A DNA stretch of 64,000 bases from Paenibacillus sp. GP183 (GTDB lineage Bacteria > Bacillota > Bacilli > Paenibacillales > NBRC-103111). Of this stretch, positions 26,554-34,438 are shown in pieces (position 1 is the stretch's first letter; each line of letters begins with the position of its first letter). Below the pieces are notes generated by a model, which was given only the letters and a program-made list of their open reading frames with translations, did not search any database and was not told the origin of the DNA. Location of the stretch: assembly GCF_900104695.1 (NCBI RefSeq), contig NZ_FNSW01000001.1, forward strand, positions 4,334,001 to 4,398,000. The letters run 5' to 3'. The position numbers and the translations under genes were made by a program.

Positions 26554-27228
26554 CTATTTTTTAATCAGCGCATATTGCAATTGAAGATCTTCTGCAGGCT
26601 CAGCCAATTGTTTCTTGCGGCGGGGGTCCTGGTAAGGCAGCAATTCCGCTGTCATCAATTGCGGATCAAAGGAGTGCAGCAGTGATGCAAGCACTTCTTT
26701 ATTATGGATGGTTGGATCCAGCCATTTATCGAGTGAGTAATCATCCAGAATGACAGGCATCGACTCATGATAGTCGCTGATGAGTCGGTTTGCCCTCGTC
26801 GTAAGCAGGGTGAACGTGCGAAATTCGCTGCCTCGCGGGTTTCTCCAGACGTCATAGAGACCGGCCAGCCCGAAGATCCGCTGTTCGCGAAGAGCAAAAC
26901 GAATCGTGCGCGTTTTCTTTTTTTCCGCTTTTGCCGCAAAAAAGCTGTCGCATGGAATGACACAGCGGTTTCTGACGAACATTTTCCGATAAGCTTCTTT
27001 CTCATGAATGGTTTCGCTTCGGGCATTGATGGCATCCTTCGCCCAGTGTGGGAAAATACCCCAGGTATACTGCACCAGACTTCTTTCATCGCCATCGGAT
27101 ACGATGACGGATCCATTCTGATTCGGTTCAACACTGGCTTGAGGTTGGTAATTAAACAGGACATGTTTAAGTTGAAATTGATCCTTCAGCTCGGCCAAAT
27201 CCGTTGAAAGGGATATCTGTTTATACAT
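26554..27228 (-). CDS. SRAP-domain protein lacking the catalytic cysteine
   Basis: A 224-residue homologue of YedK/HMCES (SOS-response-associated peptidase family), proteins that crosslink to abasic sites in single-stranded DNA through Cys2. The fold is recognisable: STDLAELKDQF, TWGIFPHWA, INARSETIHEK, RNRCVIPCDSFF and YHESMPVILDD. The N-terminus reads MYKQISL where the family has MCGRFTL, so Cys2 is replaced. The active-site glutamate expected in the F-Y-E-W segment is replaced by F-F-A-A. The conserved Asn and His remain. The start at 27228 follows AGAGGTG by 6 bases; an in-frame GTG at 27237 overlaps that site. It probably binds DNA without the standard chemistry, or is decaying. Confidence 0.85.
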   Translation of the reverse strand: MYKQISLSTDLAELKDQFQLKHVLFNYQPQASVEPNQNGSVIVSDGDERSLVQYTWGIFPHWAKDAINARSETIHEKEAYRKMFVRNRCVIPCDSFFAAKAEKKKTRTIRFALREQRIFGLAGLYDVWRNPRGSEFRTFTLLTTRANRLISDYHESMPVILDDYSLDKWLDPTIHNKEVLASLLHSFDPQLMTAELLPYQDPRRKKQLAEPAEDLQLQYALIKK

Positions 27229-27393
27229 AGGGATCACCTCTTTTTCCCTTCAGTATCCTCTCTATTCTTGAAAAATATTCTAAAATCCATTCAATATTTC
27301 TCATATTTGATGTAAAGTGATAAAATAAGGTTATCATTAAAGGATCGGATTAAAACTAATTGGCTCAACGTGATGCATCAAGGGGGAAATTTG

Positions 27394-28605
27394 GTGGAAT
27401 TTTCTTGGAAACGCAATCTGATTACACTTTGGATCGGTGTTTTTTTCTGCGGGATGGCTTATACGATTTCTATTCCTTTTTTACCGATTTTTTTGCATAA
27501 TGACCTCGGTATCAACAACGGATTGGAAGCATGGTCGGGGATCACATTTGGGATTACTTTTTTGGCAAGCGCGTTAATCTCTCCGTTTTGGGGTTCGCTT
27601 GCAGATAAGTATGGCCGTAAGCCGATGCTGATTCGCTCGGGATTTAGCTTGAGCGTGCTCTATTTTGTGAGTTTTTTCGTTCATGATCCTTACGTGTTTT
27701 TGTTCGTGCGCATTCTTCAAGGACTCCTGGCCGGTTATGTTCCGGCATCCATTGCATTGATAGCCACGAACACCCCGGAAAAGCAAGTGGGATATGCACT
27801 GGGTGTCATGTCTACGGCTAGTGCTGCCGGCAGCGTTATCGGCCCTTTGATCGGCGGCTTTGTGAGCCATTTGGCAGGGAACCGGGAAGCCTTTTTGGTT
27901 TCCGGCTTTGTGGTGTTGATCGCTGCGTTTATCGGCTTGTTTGGAGCCAAAGAAAAGAATTTCAATCGTGCTGCAGTTCGATCAGGCGTCCTGGATGATT
28001 TGAAATCCGCTGCGCACAATAGGCCATTCATGATTCTTCTTGTCATCACTATGTTGGTTGCGACATCCGTGATGATTTTGGAACCACTGATCACCATTTA
28101 TGTGCTGCAATTGGGCGGCAGTCGAAGCAACGCTACATTGAATTCGGGGATCATATTTTCAGCAGTTGGGATTGCTACAGTTATAGCAGCGCCCCTATGG
28201 GGCAAGCTTGGACAAAAAATCCGCTACTCCAAAACGTTGTATATTGGCTTGCTGGGCGGTGGAATTGGCAGCCTTCTGCAATTAGTTACGCCTCATTTGC
28301 TGGGATTTGGGATTATGCGGTTCAGCTATGGATTATTTTTTGCTGCGGTTTATCCGGCACTCAGCGCGTTGATTGTCAAATATACCGAACCCAGCTTCAG
28401 GGGAAGAGCATTTAGCTTGAATCAATCGGCTACCCAGCTGGGCACCATGGGCGGGCCTATTATCGGTGGTTTTTTGGGCGGATGGATCGGAATTCCCCTG
28501 GTTTTTGTTATTAATGGTTTGATGTTAGTAGGGTTGGCTTTCATTTATAAACTGCGTGGACCGCAAGAGGTTGTTGTTCAACAAGAGGAGAAGCTTTCCA
28601 CATAA
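27394..28605 (+). CDS. MFS multidrug-type transporter
   Basis: About 403 residues with twelve hydrophobic segments. Motif A, GSLADKYGRKPMLIRSG, between helices 2 and 3, and motif C-like GPLIGGFVSHLAG in helix 5 place it with drug:proton antiporters of the MdtG/YfkF type. The GTG at 27394 is 7 bases from AGGGGG; the frame opens further upstream but without a ribosome site. It is monocistronic and lies between the SRAP gene and the arsenic operon. Substrate unknown. Confidence 0.87.
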   Translation: MEFSWKRNLITLWIGVFFCGMAYTISIPFLPIFLHNDLGINNGLEAWSGITFGITFLASALISPFWGSLADKYGRKPMLIRSGFSLSVLYFVSFFVHDPYVFLFVRILQGLLAGYVPASIALIATNTPEKQVGYALGVMSTASAAGSVIGPLIGGFVSHLAGNREAFLVSGFVVLIAAFIGLFGAKEKNFNRAAVRSGVLDDLKSAAHNRPFMILLVITMLVATSVMILEPLITIYVLQLGGSRSNATLNSGIIFSAVGIATVIAAPLWGKLGQKIRYSKTLYIGLLGGGIGSLLQLVTPHLLGFGIMRFSYGLFFAAVYPALSALIVKYTEPSFRGRAFSLNQSATQLGTMGGPIIGGFLGGWIGIPLVFVINGLMLVGLAFIYKLRGPQEVVVQQEEKLST

Positions 28606-28631
28606 GATTTCATGCTTTACATATTTTTTAA

Positions 28632-28651
28632 ATATAATCCATTGATTATAT
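28632..28651 (+). promoter_or_regulatory. Candidate ArsR operator
   Basis: Perfect palindrome ATATAATC-CATT-GATTATAT, 54 bases before arsC. The AT-rich 8-4-8 form suits a dimeric ArsR/SmtB repressor, and an arsR lies in the operon. Confidence 0.6.
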
Positions 28652-28704
28652 AAGTACATTAATATATATTTATTAAAATAACTCTTTAGAAATGAGGTGA
28701 ATAA

Positions 28705-29130
28705 ATGGATAAGCCGCTTCGCATGTATTTCCTATGTGTTCATAATCGATGCAGAAGCCAAATGGCTGAAGCATTCGCCAAACATTATGCAGGAGATAAA
28801 GTGATCGCTGGCAGCGCGGGTGTGGAAGAAAGTGAGATTCATCCCTTAACGATTGAAGTCATGAAGGAAATAGGTATTGATATATCGGATCAACAATCGA
28901 AGCGAATTGATATGATAACTTTTATCAGTTCCCAAATCGTCATCAAGCTTTGCGAGCAAGTGAATGAAAAATGTCCTATTGTTCCTTTTGGCATAATGAA
29001 TGTGCAGTGGGACAACCCTGATCCAACACCAAAGCACGGTGAGGGAAGCGTTGAAGAATTTCGGGCTGCACGGGATTTGATTCAAGAAAAAGTGCTGCAG
29101 CTGCTAAAAGAGCAAAAGGTCATAACGTAA
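28705..29130 (+). CDS. arsC: Arsenate reductase, thioredoxin-coupled (first copy)
   Basis: A 141-residue protein with the low-molecular-weight phosphatase fold that reduces arsenate to arsenite using thioredoxin. The P-loop is CVHNRCRS (Cys11) and the resolving cysteines are in KLCEQVNEKC. ATG follows GAGGTG. It is less canonical than the second copy at 30924: the P-loop reads VHNRC rather than TGNSC. First gene of arsC-arsR-arsB-arsC. Confidence 0.9.
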   Translation: MDKPLRMYFLCVHNRCRSQMAEAFAKHYAGDKVIAGSAGVEESEIHPLTIEVMKEIGIDISDQQSKRIDMITFISSQIVIKLCEQVNEKCPIVPFGIMNVQWDNPDPTPKHGEGSVEEFRAARDLIQEKVLQLLKEQKVIT

Positions 29131-29145
29131 AAGGGGAGGGTTGAT

Positions 29146-29454
29146 ATGGAACAAATCAATGAGATGGCAGAAAACTTTAAACTGCTCGGTGACAAAACGC
29201 GACTTACAATGATGGCCTTATTGAAAGAACGAGCCCTTTGCGTTTGTGACATCGTGGATTTGTTAGAAACGTCACAGCCCAACGCCAGCCAGCATTTACG
29301 TAAACTAAAATCGGCTGGACTTGTGAACGAAACACGCAAAGGACAATGGATTTATTATTCCTTAAATATTGAAGACAAGCCCTATATTCAGGCGATTTTG
29401 GGTTACATCCCCTCATTAAAAGAAAAAATTGATCAATTAAAAAACGACTGCTAA
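29146..29454 (+). CDS. arsR: ArsR-family arsenite-responsive repressor
   Basis: A 102-residue winged-helix repressor. The As(III) site in helix 3 is present as [11 protein letters not shown] (two cysteines), and the recognition helix is [17 protein letters not shown]. An additional C-terminal cysteine ends the protein. It releases DNA on arsenite binding. The gene begins 15 bases after arsC and ends 17 bases before arsB. The palindrome at 28632 is the likely operator. Confidence 0.93.
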   Translation: MEQINEMAENFKLLGDKTRLTMMALLKERALCVCDIVDLLETSQPNASQHLRKLKSAGLVNETRKGQWIYYSLNIEDKPYIQAILGYIPSLKEKIDQLKNDC

Positions 29455-29471
29455 TCGTATGGAGGATCAAA

Positions 29472-30884
29472 ATGGCTATCACTGCATTTCTTATTTTTTT
29501 AGTAACCTTAACTTTTGTCATCTGGCAACCCAAAGGATTGAATATCGGTTGGTCGGCTAGCGCTGGAGCCATCCTCGCTTTAATTTTCGGTGTGGTCAAA
29601 TTCTCGGATGTTGGCACCGTAACAGGTATTGTGTGGAATGCTACCTTGGCGTTTGTGGCCATTATTTTAATCTCGTTGGTGCTTGATGAAATTGGTTTTT
29701 TTGAGTGGGCGGCCTTACATATGGCGCGGCTCGCACGCGGAAACGGGTTACTGATGTTTGTGTTTATCATCCTGCTTGGATCGGCAGTGGCAGCCCTGTT
29801 TGCCAATGATGGAGCTGCTTTGATCATCACACCCATTGTACTTGCCATGGTGCGGGCGCTTAAATTTGATGACAAGATGATCCTGCCGTTTATTATGGCG
29901 AGTGGATTCATTGCCGATACGGCTTCCCTCCCTCTTGTGGTAAGTAATTTGGTGAACATCGTATCTGCCGATTATTTCAAAATCGGTTTTGCCGAATACG
30001 CAAGTCGCATGATGGTTCCGAATTTCTTTTCCATCATCGCGAGCCTCATTGTATTGTATCTGTATTTTCGTAAAAGCATCCCGAACAGCTACAATCTCAC
30101 CCAGCTAAAAAGCCCGAAAGAAGCCATTAAAGATATGAGGCTGTTTAAATTATCTTGGGTCATTTTAGCTGCGCTGCTTGTCGCCTATTTCGTAAGTGAA
30201 TTATTCTCCATCCCTGTATCCATTATTGCCGGGATCGCTGCCATAGCCTTTCTTTTTGCCGCGAGAAAAAGTCCCGCGATTCATACATGGAAACTGGTGA
30301 AAGGTGCTCCCTGGGCAGTGGTTATTTTCTCCATCGGCATGTATGTGGTGGTTTATGGCTTAAGAAATGCCGGGCTTACTAATGCGTTAGGCAACGTCAT
30401 TCAAGCGGTTGCAGATAATGGACTATTCGCGGCAACAATCGGTATGGGCTATATCGCAGCCATCCTGTCCTCCATCATGAATAACATGCCGACAGTCATG
30501 ATCGATGCACTGGCCATCAAAGGAACATCGACGCAAGGATTCATTCGTGAGGCGCTGATCTATGCCAATGTGATCGGTTCAGATTTAGGACCTAAAATTA
30601 CCCCGATCGGGTCCCTGGCAACCCTGCTTTGGCTGCATGTGCTTTCCACGAAAAATGTGAAAATCAGCTGGGGCTATTATTTTAAAATCGGCATTTTGTT
30701 AACCATTTCCACTTTATTTATTACCCTCACCGGTCTTTATTTATGGCTGTATGTCATCCAAACTTGGAACATGAATGTATGGGTAGGGATTGCGACGATT
30801 GTTGTTGTGCTTGTCGTTATTGCAATGATCATCAAGAGCATGATGGCAAGCAAACAAACCAAAAGAGGACATCAAGGTGTGTAA
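29472..30884 (+). CDS. arsB: Arsenite efflux permease
   Basis: A 470-residue membrane protein with about twelve helices of the ArsB type. Typical stretches are [39 protein letters not shown], and [15 protein letters not shown] followed by [19 protein letters not shown]. It exports arsenite made by the two flanking arsenate reductases. ATG follows GGAGG. No arsA is present, so export is driven by the membrane potential alone. Confidence 0.95.
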   Translation: MAITAFLIFLVTLTFVIWQPKGLNIGWSASAGAILALIFGVVKFSDVGTVTGIVWNATLAFVAIILISLVLDEIGFFEWAALHMARLARGNGLLMFVFIILLGSAVAALFANDGAALIITPIVLAMVRALKFDDKMILPFIMASGFIADTASLPLVVSNLVNIVSADYFKIGFAEYASRMMVPNFFSIIASLIVLYLYFRKSIPNSYNLTQLKSPKEAIKDMRLFKLSWVILAALLVAYFVSELFSIPVSIIAGIAAIAFLFAARKSPAIHTWKLVKGAPWAVVIFSIGMYVVVYGLRNAGLTNALGNVIQAVADNGLFAATIGMGYIAAILSSIMNNMPTVMIDALAIKGTSTQGFIREALIYANVIGSDLGPKITPIGSLATLLWLHVLSTKNVKISWGYYFKIGILLTISTLFITLTGLYLWLYVIQTWNMNVWVGIATIVVVLVVIAMIIKSMMASKQTKRGHQGV

Positions 30885-30923
30885 CATTTTATAATTTGAT
30901 ACAAAAAAAGGAGATTTTTAACC

Positions 30924-31349
30924 ATGGAGAAAAAACCGCTCGTTTACTTTTTGTGCACCGGAAATTCCTGCAGAAGCCAAATGGCCGATGGATTTCTAAA
31001 TGCAATTGGCAGTGATAAATATGAGGTAAAAAGTGCCGGGCTTGAAGCACATGGATTAAATCCGCGTGCGGTTCAAGTCATGAACGAAGCTGGTGTGGAT
31101 ATTAGCAAAAACACTTCGAATGTCATTGATTCGGAAATTTTAAATCGTGCTGATTATGTGATTACGCTTTGTGGGCACGCGGATGAACACTGTCCTGCGA
31201 TCTCCAACAAGAACGTAACCAAATGGCATTGGGGCTTTGATGATCCTGCCAAAGCAACAGGAACGGAAGAAGAAATTATGGCTCAATTCCGCAGCGTTCG
31301 GGACTCGATTAAGAGCCGGATTGAACAGTTCGAAAAAGAAGGGAAATAA
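30924..31349 (+). CDS. arsC: Arsenate reductase, thioredoxin-coupled (second copy)
   Basis: A 141-residue ArsC with the canonical P-loop [13 protein letters not shown] and resolving cysteines in [12 protein letters not shown]. The [17 protein letters not shown] motif is standard for the Bacillus-type enzyme. ATG follows AAAGGAG by about 9 bases. It is the last gene of the ars operon. It differs clearly from the first copy at 28705, so the two are old paralogues and not a recent duplication. Confidence 0.95.
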   Translation: MEKKPLVYFLCTGNSCRSQMADGFLNAIGSDKYEVKSAGLEAHGLNPRAVQVMNEAGVDISKNTSNVIDSEILNRADYVITLCGHADEHCPAISNKNVTKWHWGFDDPAKATGTEEEIMAQFRSVRDSIKSRIEQFEKEGK

Positions 31350-31440
31350 TTTTTTATAACAAAAGGCCGGTCTGCATCAGCAAACTGATGCCATATATCC
31401 AGTGTGTCCATCCTAAAACCCCCTATAAATTTATCTTAAA

Positions 31441-31458
31441 ATAATTAATTTCAATTAT
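31441..31458 (+). promoter_or_regulatory. Possible operator ahead of the MarR gene
   Basis: ATAATT-AATTTC-AATTAT, a 6-6-6 inverted repeat 38 bases before the MarR start. The area is AT-rich, so chance symmetry is likely enough to keep confidence low. Confidence 0.35.
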
Positions 31459-31496
31459 CAACTATTGTATGTTATAAATATATCAGGTGATCAATA

Positions 31497-31955
31497 ATGA
31501 ATGAAATACTACAGTACGTAAACGTACGTGAAGTCCTGCAGCAGCTTGTGAGACGATTCGGCTTACTTCAAAAAGATGGTGCCCAGTGCTGCGGAGTTTC
31601 TGTTGTGCAAAGCCACATTATTTACGAGCTCTTCAATCGTCCCCAAATATCACTAAATGAGCTTTCTGATGTCCTTGGTATCGACACAAGTACGTTGAGT
31701 CGGCAGGTTCACCAGCTCGTTGAGAACGGTTTGTTAAACCGTCTGCCCGATTCCAAGGATCGGAGATACGTGGTACTCTCTTTAACAGAGCAGGGGGAAG
31801 CACAATATCTAGAAATTGCGAAAACGATGGAAGACTACATTCAAGGGATTTTTAATAATGTTCCGTCAGATAAGAAGGATCAAGTGCTTGAGAGTTTACA
31901 AATATTAAGTCATGCAATGAGCCAAAGCTCTTACTGCTGCACGCCTCCTCTCTAA
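31497..31955 (+). CDS. MarR-family regulator with terminal Cys-Cys pairs
   Basis: A 152-residue winged-helix regulator. The DNA-binding part is SLNELSDVLGIDTSTLSRQVHQLVENGLL with wing DSKDRRYVVLSLT. Two vicinal cysteine pairs stand out: AQCCGVS near residue 32 and SSYCCTPPL at the extreme C-terminus. Such pairs bind trivalent arsenicals well, and the gene lies 65 bases before arsM and after the ars operon. I infer an arsenical-sensing MarR controlling arsM. ATG follows AGGTGATCAATA. Confidence 0.85.
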   Translation: MNEILQYVNVREVLQQLVRRFGLLQKDGAQCCGVSVVQSHIIYELFNRPQISLNELSDVLGIDTSTLSRQVHQLVENGLLNRLPDSKDRRYVVLSLTEQGEAQYLEIAKTMEDYIQGIFNNVPSDKKDQVLESLQILSHAMSQSSYCCTPPL

Positions 31956-32020
31956 GAGGAGCTTATTTTTAGCATATAGTTGCAAATGTAAATTATTGAT
32001 ATTCGAAAGGATGATTTTCT

Positions 32021-32824
32021 ATGAATCAAGTTAGTAACGATCAAATTCGTCAAAATGTTCGCAGTCGGTACAAAGAAATTGCCTTGCTGCCGGTAGAGAC
32101 GGAATCATGCTGTGCTCCAAGTGCCGGCTGCTGCGATACGTCGGTGAATTCCGTGGATATTTCCGCCAAGCTCGGTTATTCCGATGAGGAATTGACAGCC
32201 GTTCCGGACGGAGCGAATCTTGGCCTTGGCTGCGGCAATCCCCAAGCCATAGCCGAACTCCAGTCAGGAGAAGTGGTGCTGGATCTCGGCAGCGGCGGCG
32301 GTTTCGACTGCTTCCTGGCTTCTCGTCAGGTCGGAGAAGCCGGCCGTGTGATTGGAGTGGATATGACTCCGGAAATGATCAGCCGTGCCCGGGGTAACGC
32401 AACCAAAGGCAAGTTTACAAACACGGATTTCCGGTTGGGGGAAATTGAACATTTACCGGTTGCGGATCAAACGGTGGACGTCATTATTTCCAACTGTGTG
32501 ATCAATCTTTCACCGGCGAAAGAGCAAGTTTTTGACGAAGCCTTCCGGGTTCTGCGATCCGGCGGCCGCCTGGCCATCTCAGATATTGTCACAACTGCCG
32601 AGCTTCCTCCGGAAATCAAAAATGACTTGAATCTTATGTATGCAGGGTGTATCTCCGGGGCATCGTCTGTTGATGAGGTCAAAGCCATGTTAACTCAAAG
32701 CGGATTTACAGATGTGGTCGTGGAGCCGAAGGATGAGTCCAAGGCATTTATCAAAGATTGGGTACCGGGCGCTAATGTAGAAAATTACATCGTTTCAGCT
32801 GTTATCAAAGGGATCAAACCATAA
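32021..32824 (+). CDS. arsM: Arsenite S-adenosylmethionine methyltransferase
   Basis: A 267-residue enzyme that methylates trivalent arsenic to volatile or less retained species. SAM motif I is VVLDLGSGGGFDCFLASRQV. The arsenic-binding cysteines of the family are visible: two CC pairs near the N-terminus (ESCCAPSAGCC), Cys in ISNCVINLS and Cys in MYAGCISGAS. ATG follows AAAGGATGA. A terminator follows. Together with the ars operon this gives both efflux and methylation routes. Confidence 0.95.
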   Translation: MNQVSNDQIRQNVRSRYKEIALLPVETESCCAPSAGCCDTSVNSVDISAKLGYSDEELTAVPDGANLGLGCGNPQAIAELQSGEVVLDLGSGGGFDCFLASRQVGEAGRVIGVDMTPEMISRARGNATKGKFTNTDFRLGEIEHLPVADQTVDVIISNCVINLSPAKEQVFDEAFRVLRSGGRLAISDIVTTAELPPEIKNDLNLMYAGCISGASSVDEVKAMLTQSGFTDVVVEPKDESKAFIKDWVPGANVENYIVSAVIKGIKP

Positions 32825-32838
32825 AAAATGAAGTAAAG

Positions 32839-32876
32839 AAAAAAATGATCGTCGCAGATGCGATGGTCATTTTTTT
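32839..32876 (+). terminator. Rho-independent terminator after arsM
   Basis: AAAAAATGATCGTCGC pairs with GCGATGGTCATTTTTT around a short loop, ending in TTTTTTC. It also faces the convergent gene at 32909. Confidence 0.85.
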
Positions 32877-32908
32877 CTTTTACACGGATTGTTTTAAATG
32901 CGGTTCAC

Positions 32909-33220
32909 TTACACTAAATTTAACTCATGCAACAAAAAAGTCTTAACTTCTGATGGACCGATCAAGTTCAGTCTCAATTGTCCGCCTTCAATAAATGTTA
33001 GTGTAAATTGCAGAAAAGGGCAGCATTTTTGCTCGAGAGGAATCCAATCCGCAAGATTATGAAGTAAATGGCTTTCTTGCTTCAGCACGAAAGAATATCC
33101 CAATTCAAGCTCTTCAATCCGAAGAAGTGAAATAAAAATTTTTTCTCTTAGATTTTCATATTGCAGTTTTTCTTCGTTTGTAAATGACATTCTTTGACAC
33201 GCGATTTCGCAGTTATGCAT
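32909..33220 (-). CDS. Small protein, likely target of the adjacent MerR regulator
   Basis: A 103-residue soluble protein. The C-terminal half, IPLEQKCCPFLQFTLTF followed by LRLNLIGPSEVKTFLL, is a recurring pattern in small proteins found next to metal-resistance genes, but I know of no assigned function. Five cysteines, including a CC pair, could bind a soft metal. The ATG at 33220 follows GAGGAGGTGAT; two codons upstream is a TTG inside the spacer. It is transcribed from a promoter with a 19-base spacer containing a palindrome, the classic target of a MerR-type activator, and merR is divergent from it. Confidence 0.72.
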   Translation of the reverse strand: MHNCEIACQRMSFTNEEKLQYENLREKIFISLLRIEELELGYSFVLKQESHLLHNLADWIPLEQKCCPFLQFTLTFIEGGQLRLNLIGPSEVKTFLLHELNLV

Positions 33221-33244
33221 TGACAATCACCTCCTCACGTTATT

Positions 33245-33275
33245 ATCATAAAAGTTAAAGTTAACTTTAAGTCAA
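33245..33275 (-). promoter_or_regulatory. MerR-type promoter with 19-base spacer and palindromic operator
   Basis: On the minus strand: TTGACT (33275-33270), then 19 bases, then TATGAT (33250-33245). The 16-base perfect palindrome TTAAAGTTAACTTTAA (33270-33255) fills most of the spacer. MerR-family activators act on exactly such over-long spacers. A separate plus-strand promoter, TTGACA (33220-33225) and TATCAT (33244-33249) 18 bases apart, could drive merR itself. Confidence 0.75.
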
Positions 33276-33291
33276 GGAGTGATTTTTAAAT

Positions 33292-33687
33292 ATGTTATCG
33301 ATTGGTCAAGTGGCAAGCGCCGCAGGGATTTCGGCATCAGCACTGCGTTTTTATGAAAGCGCGGGATTACTTCCGAAGATGAATCGTATTGGCGGTCAAA
33401 GGAGATATTCGCCCGATATTCTTAAACGTATACGCGTTATCAAGATAGCTCAGCAGGCTGGGTTTCAAGTTCAGGAAATTCATACATTGCTCGAAGGATT
33501 CGATGCAAGTGTGCCTGCTTCTGAAAGATGGAGGGAGCTTGCGAAACAAAAAAGAAAAGAACTTGAGGAAAAGGCCCGACTCATTGAGCAAATGAAACAG
33601 GTCTTGGATAGCGGGCTCAGTTGTACTTGTCTGTCCTGGGATGAATGCTTCATAAACATGGATCTGACTGATGAGGTAAAAAACTAA
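33292..33687 (+). CDS. MerR-family regulator, SoxR-like with three cysteines
   Basis: A 131-residue activator. The N-terminal helix-turn-helix [20 protein letters not shown] and wing [11 protein letters not shown] are typical, followed by a long dimerisation helix. The end has C-T-C-L-S-W-D-E-C at residues 111-119, matching the last three cysteines of the SoxR [2Fe-2S] site; the first SoxR cysteine is replaced by Gly108. It may therefore hold a cluster differently or bind a metal. Start and stop overlap ynfA by one base (TAATG). Its operator is probably the palindrome at 33255-33270 ahead of the divergent gene. Confidence 0.85.
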   Translation: MLSIGQVASAAGISASALRFYESAGLLPKMNRIGGQRRYSPDILKRIRVIKIAQQAGFQVQEIHTLLEGFDASVPASERWRELAKQKRKELEEKARLIEQMKQVLDSGLSCTCLSWDECFINMDLTDEVKN

Positions 33688-34007
33688 TGGCGATATTGCT
33701 ATTTATTATGGCTGGTTTAGCTGAAATCGGAGGGGGATACCTCGTTTGGCTTTGGCTTCGCGAAGCTAAACCGATCGGTTATGGAATTATCGGCAGCTTG
33801 GTTTTGATTGCCTACGGAATAATCCCAACTCTTCAACCTTTTCCGAGCTTTGGCCGAGTCTATGCTGCTTATGGCGGCGTTTTTGTTGTACTTGCCGTTC
33901 TGTGGGGATGGCTCGTTGATCGAAAAACTCCCGATTTGTATGACTGGATCGGTGCAGTCATTTGTTTGATCGGGGTATCCGTTATGCTTTGGGCGCCCCG
34001 ACATTAA
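33687..34007 (+). CDS. YnfA/UPF0060 small membrane protein
   Basis: A 106-residue protein with four hydrophobic helices, including [40 protein letters not shown] and the family ending [23 protein letters not shown]0060 is related to small multidrug resistance exporters; its substrate is not settled. The ATG overlaps the merR stop, so it is translated with that regulator and probably belongs to the same stress response. Confidence 0.92.
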   Translation: MAILLFIMAGLAEIGGGYLVWLWLREAKPIGYGIIGSLVLIAYGIIPTLQPFPSFGRVYAAYGGVFVVLAVLWGWLVDRKTPDLYDWIGAVICLIGVSVMLWAPRH

Positions 34008-34029
34008 GAAAAAAATGTTTTGGTTTAAA

Positions 34030-34070
34030 TTGACACACATATTAGGAAGCGTTAATATGATAATCATATT
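34030..34070 (+). promoter_or_regulatory. Promoter and operator of the cadmium-sensor/ATPase operon
   Basis: TTGACA (34030-34035) and TAATAT (34053-34058), 17 bases apart. The perfect palindrome AATATGA-TAA-TCATATT (34054-34070) overlaps the -10, so a bound ArsR/SmtB repressor would block RNA polymerase. Confidence 0.75.
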
Positions 34071-34102
34071 AGTGATTACTAATTCATACGGAGGTCTTTG
34101 CC

Positions 34103-34423
34103 ATGAGTCAAGATAACTTCGAGCTTAAAGCCAAATTCATCCGTGGATTCAGTGACAAGACTCGACTGCAAATACTGGAGTGTATTAAGGATAAAGAAAA
34201 AACCGTTTCTCAAATTGTTGAAGAAGTCCAAGGGAATCAATCCAATATATCTCAGCACCTTGCTTGTTTAAAAGGATGTGGAATTATATTTGGACGTCAA
34301 GAAGGCAAATATGTGCTTTATAGTCTGAACAGTGAAAAAATTAAGGATATGTTAACTATGTTTGATGCGATTCTCCCTCTTGTACACGACGGTGTTGCCA
34401 GATGTGATACGGATCTTTACTAA
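34103..34423 (+). CDS. ArsR/SmtB repressor, CmtR-like cadmium/lead sensor
   Basis: A 106-residue winged-helix repressor. It lacks the ELCVCD motif of CadC but has CLKGC in the recognition helix region (Cys55 and Cys59) and a C-terminal Cys101, the same three-cysteine arrangement used by mycobacterial CmtR for Cd(II) and Pb(II). It lies 15 bases upstream of the CadA-type ATPase and is preceded by a palindrome over the promoter, so it should repress the operon until metal binds. Confidence 0.85.
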   Translation: MSQDNFELKAKFIRGFSDKTRLQILECIKDKEKTVSQIVEEVQGNQSNISQHLACLKGCGIIFGRQEGKYVLYSLNSEKIKDMLTMFDAILPLVHDGVARCDTDLY

Positions 34424-34438
34424 ACGGAGGGATTAGCT

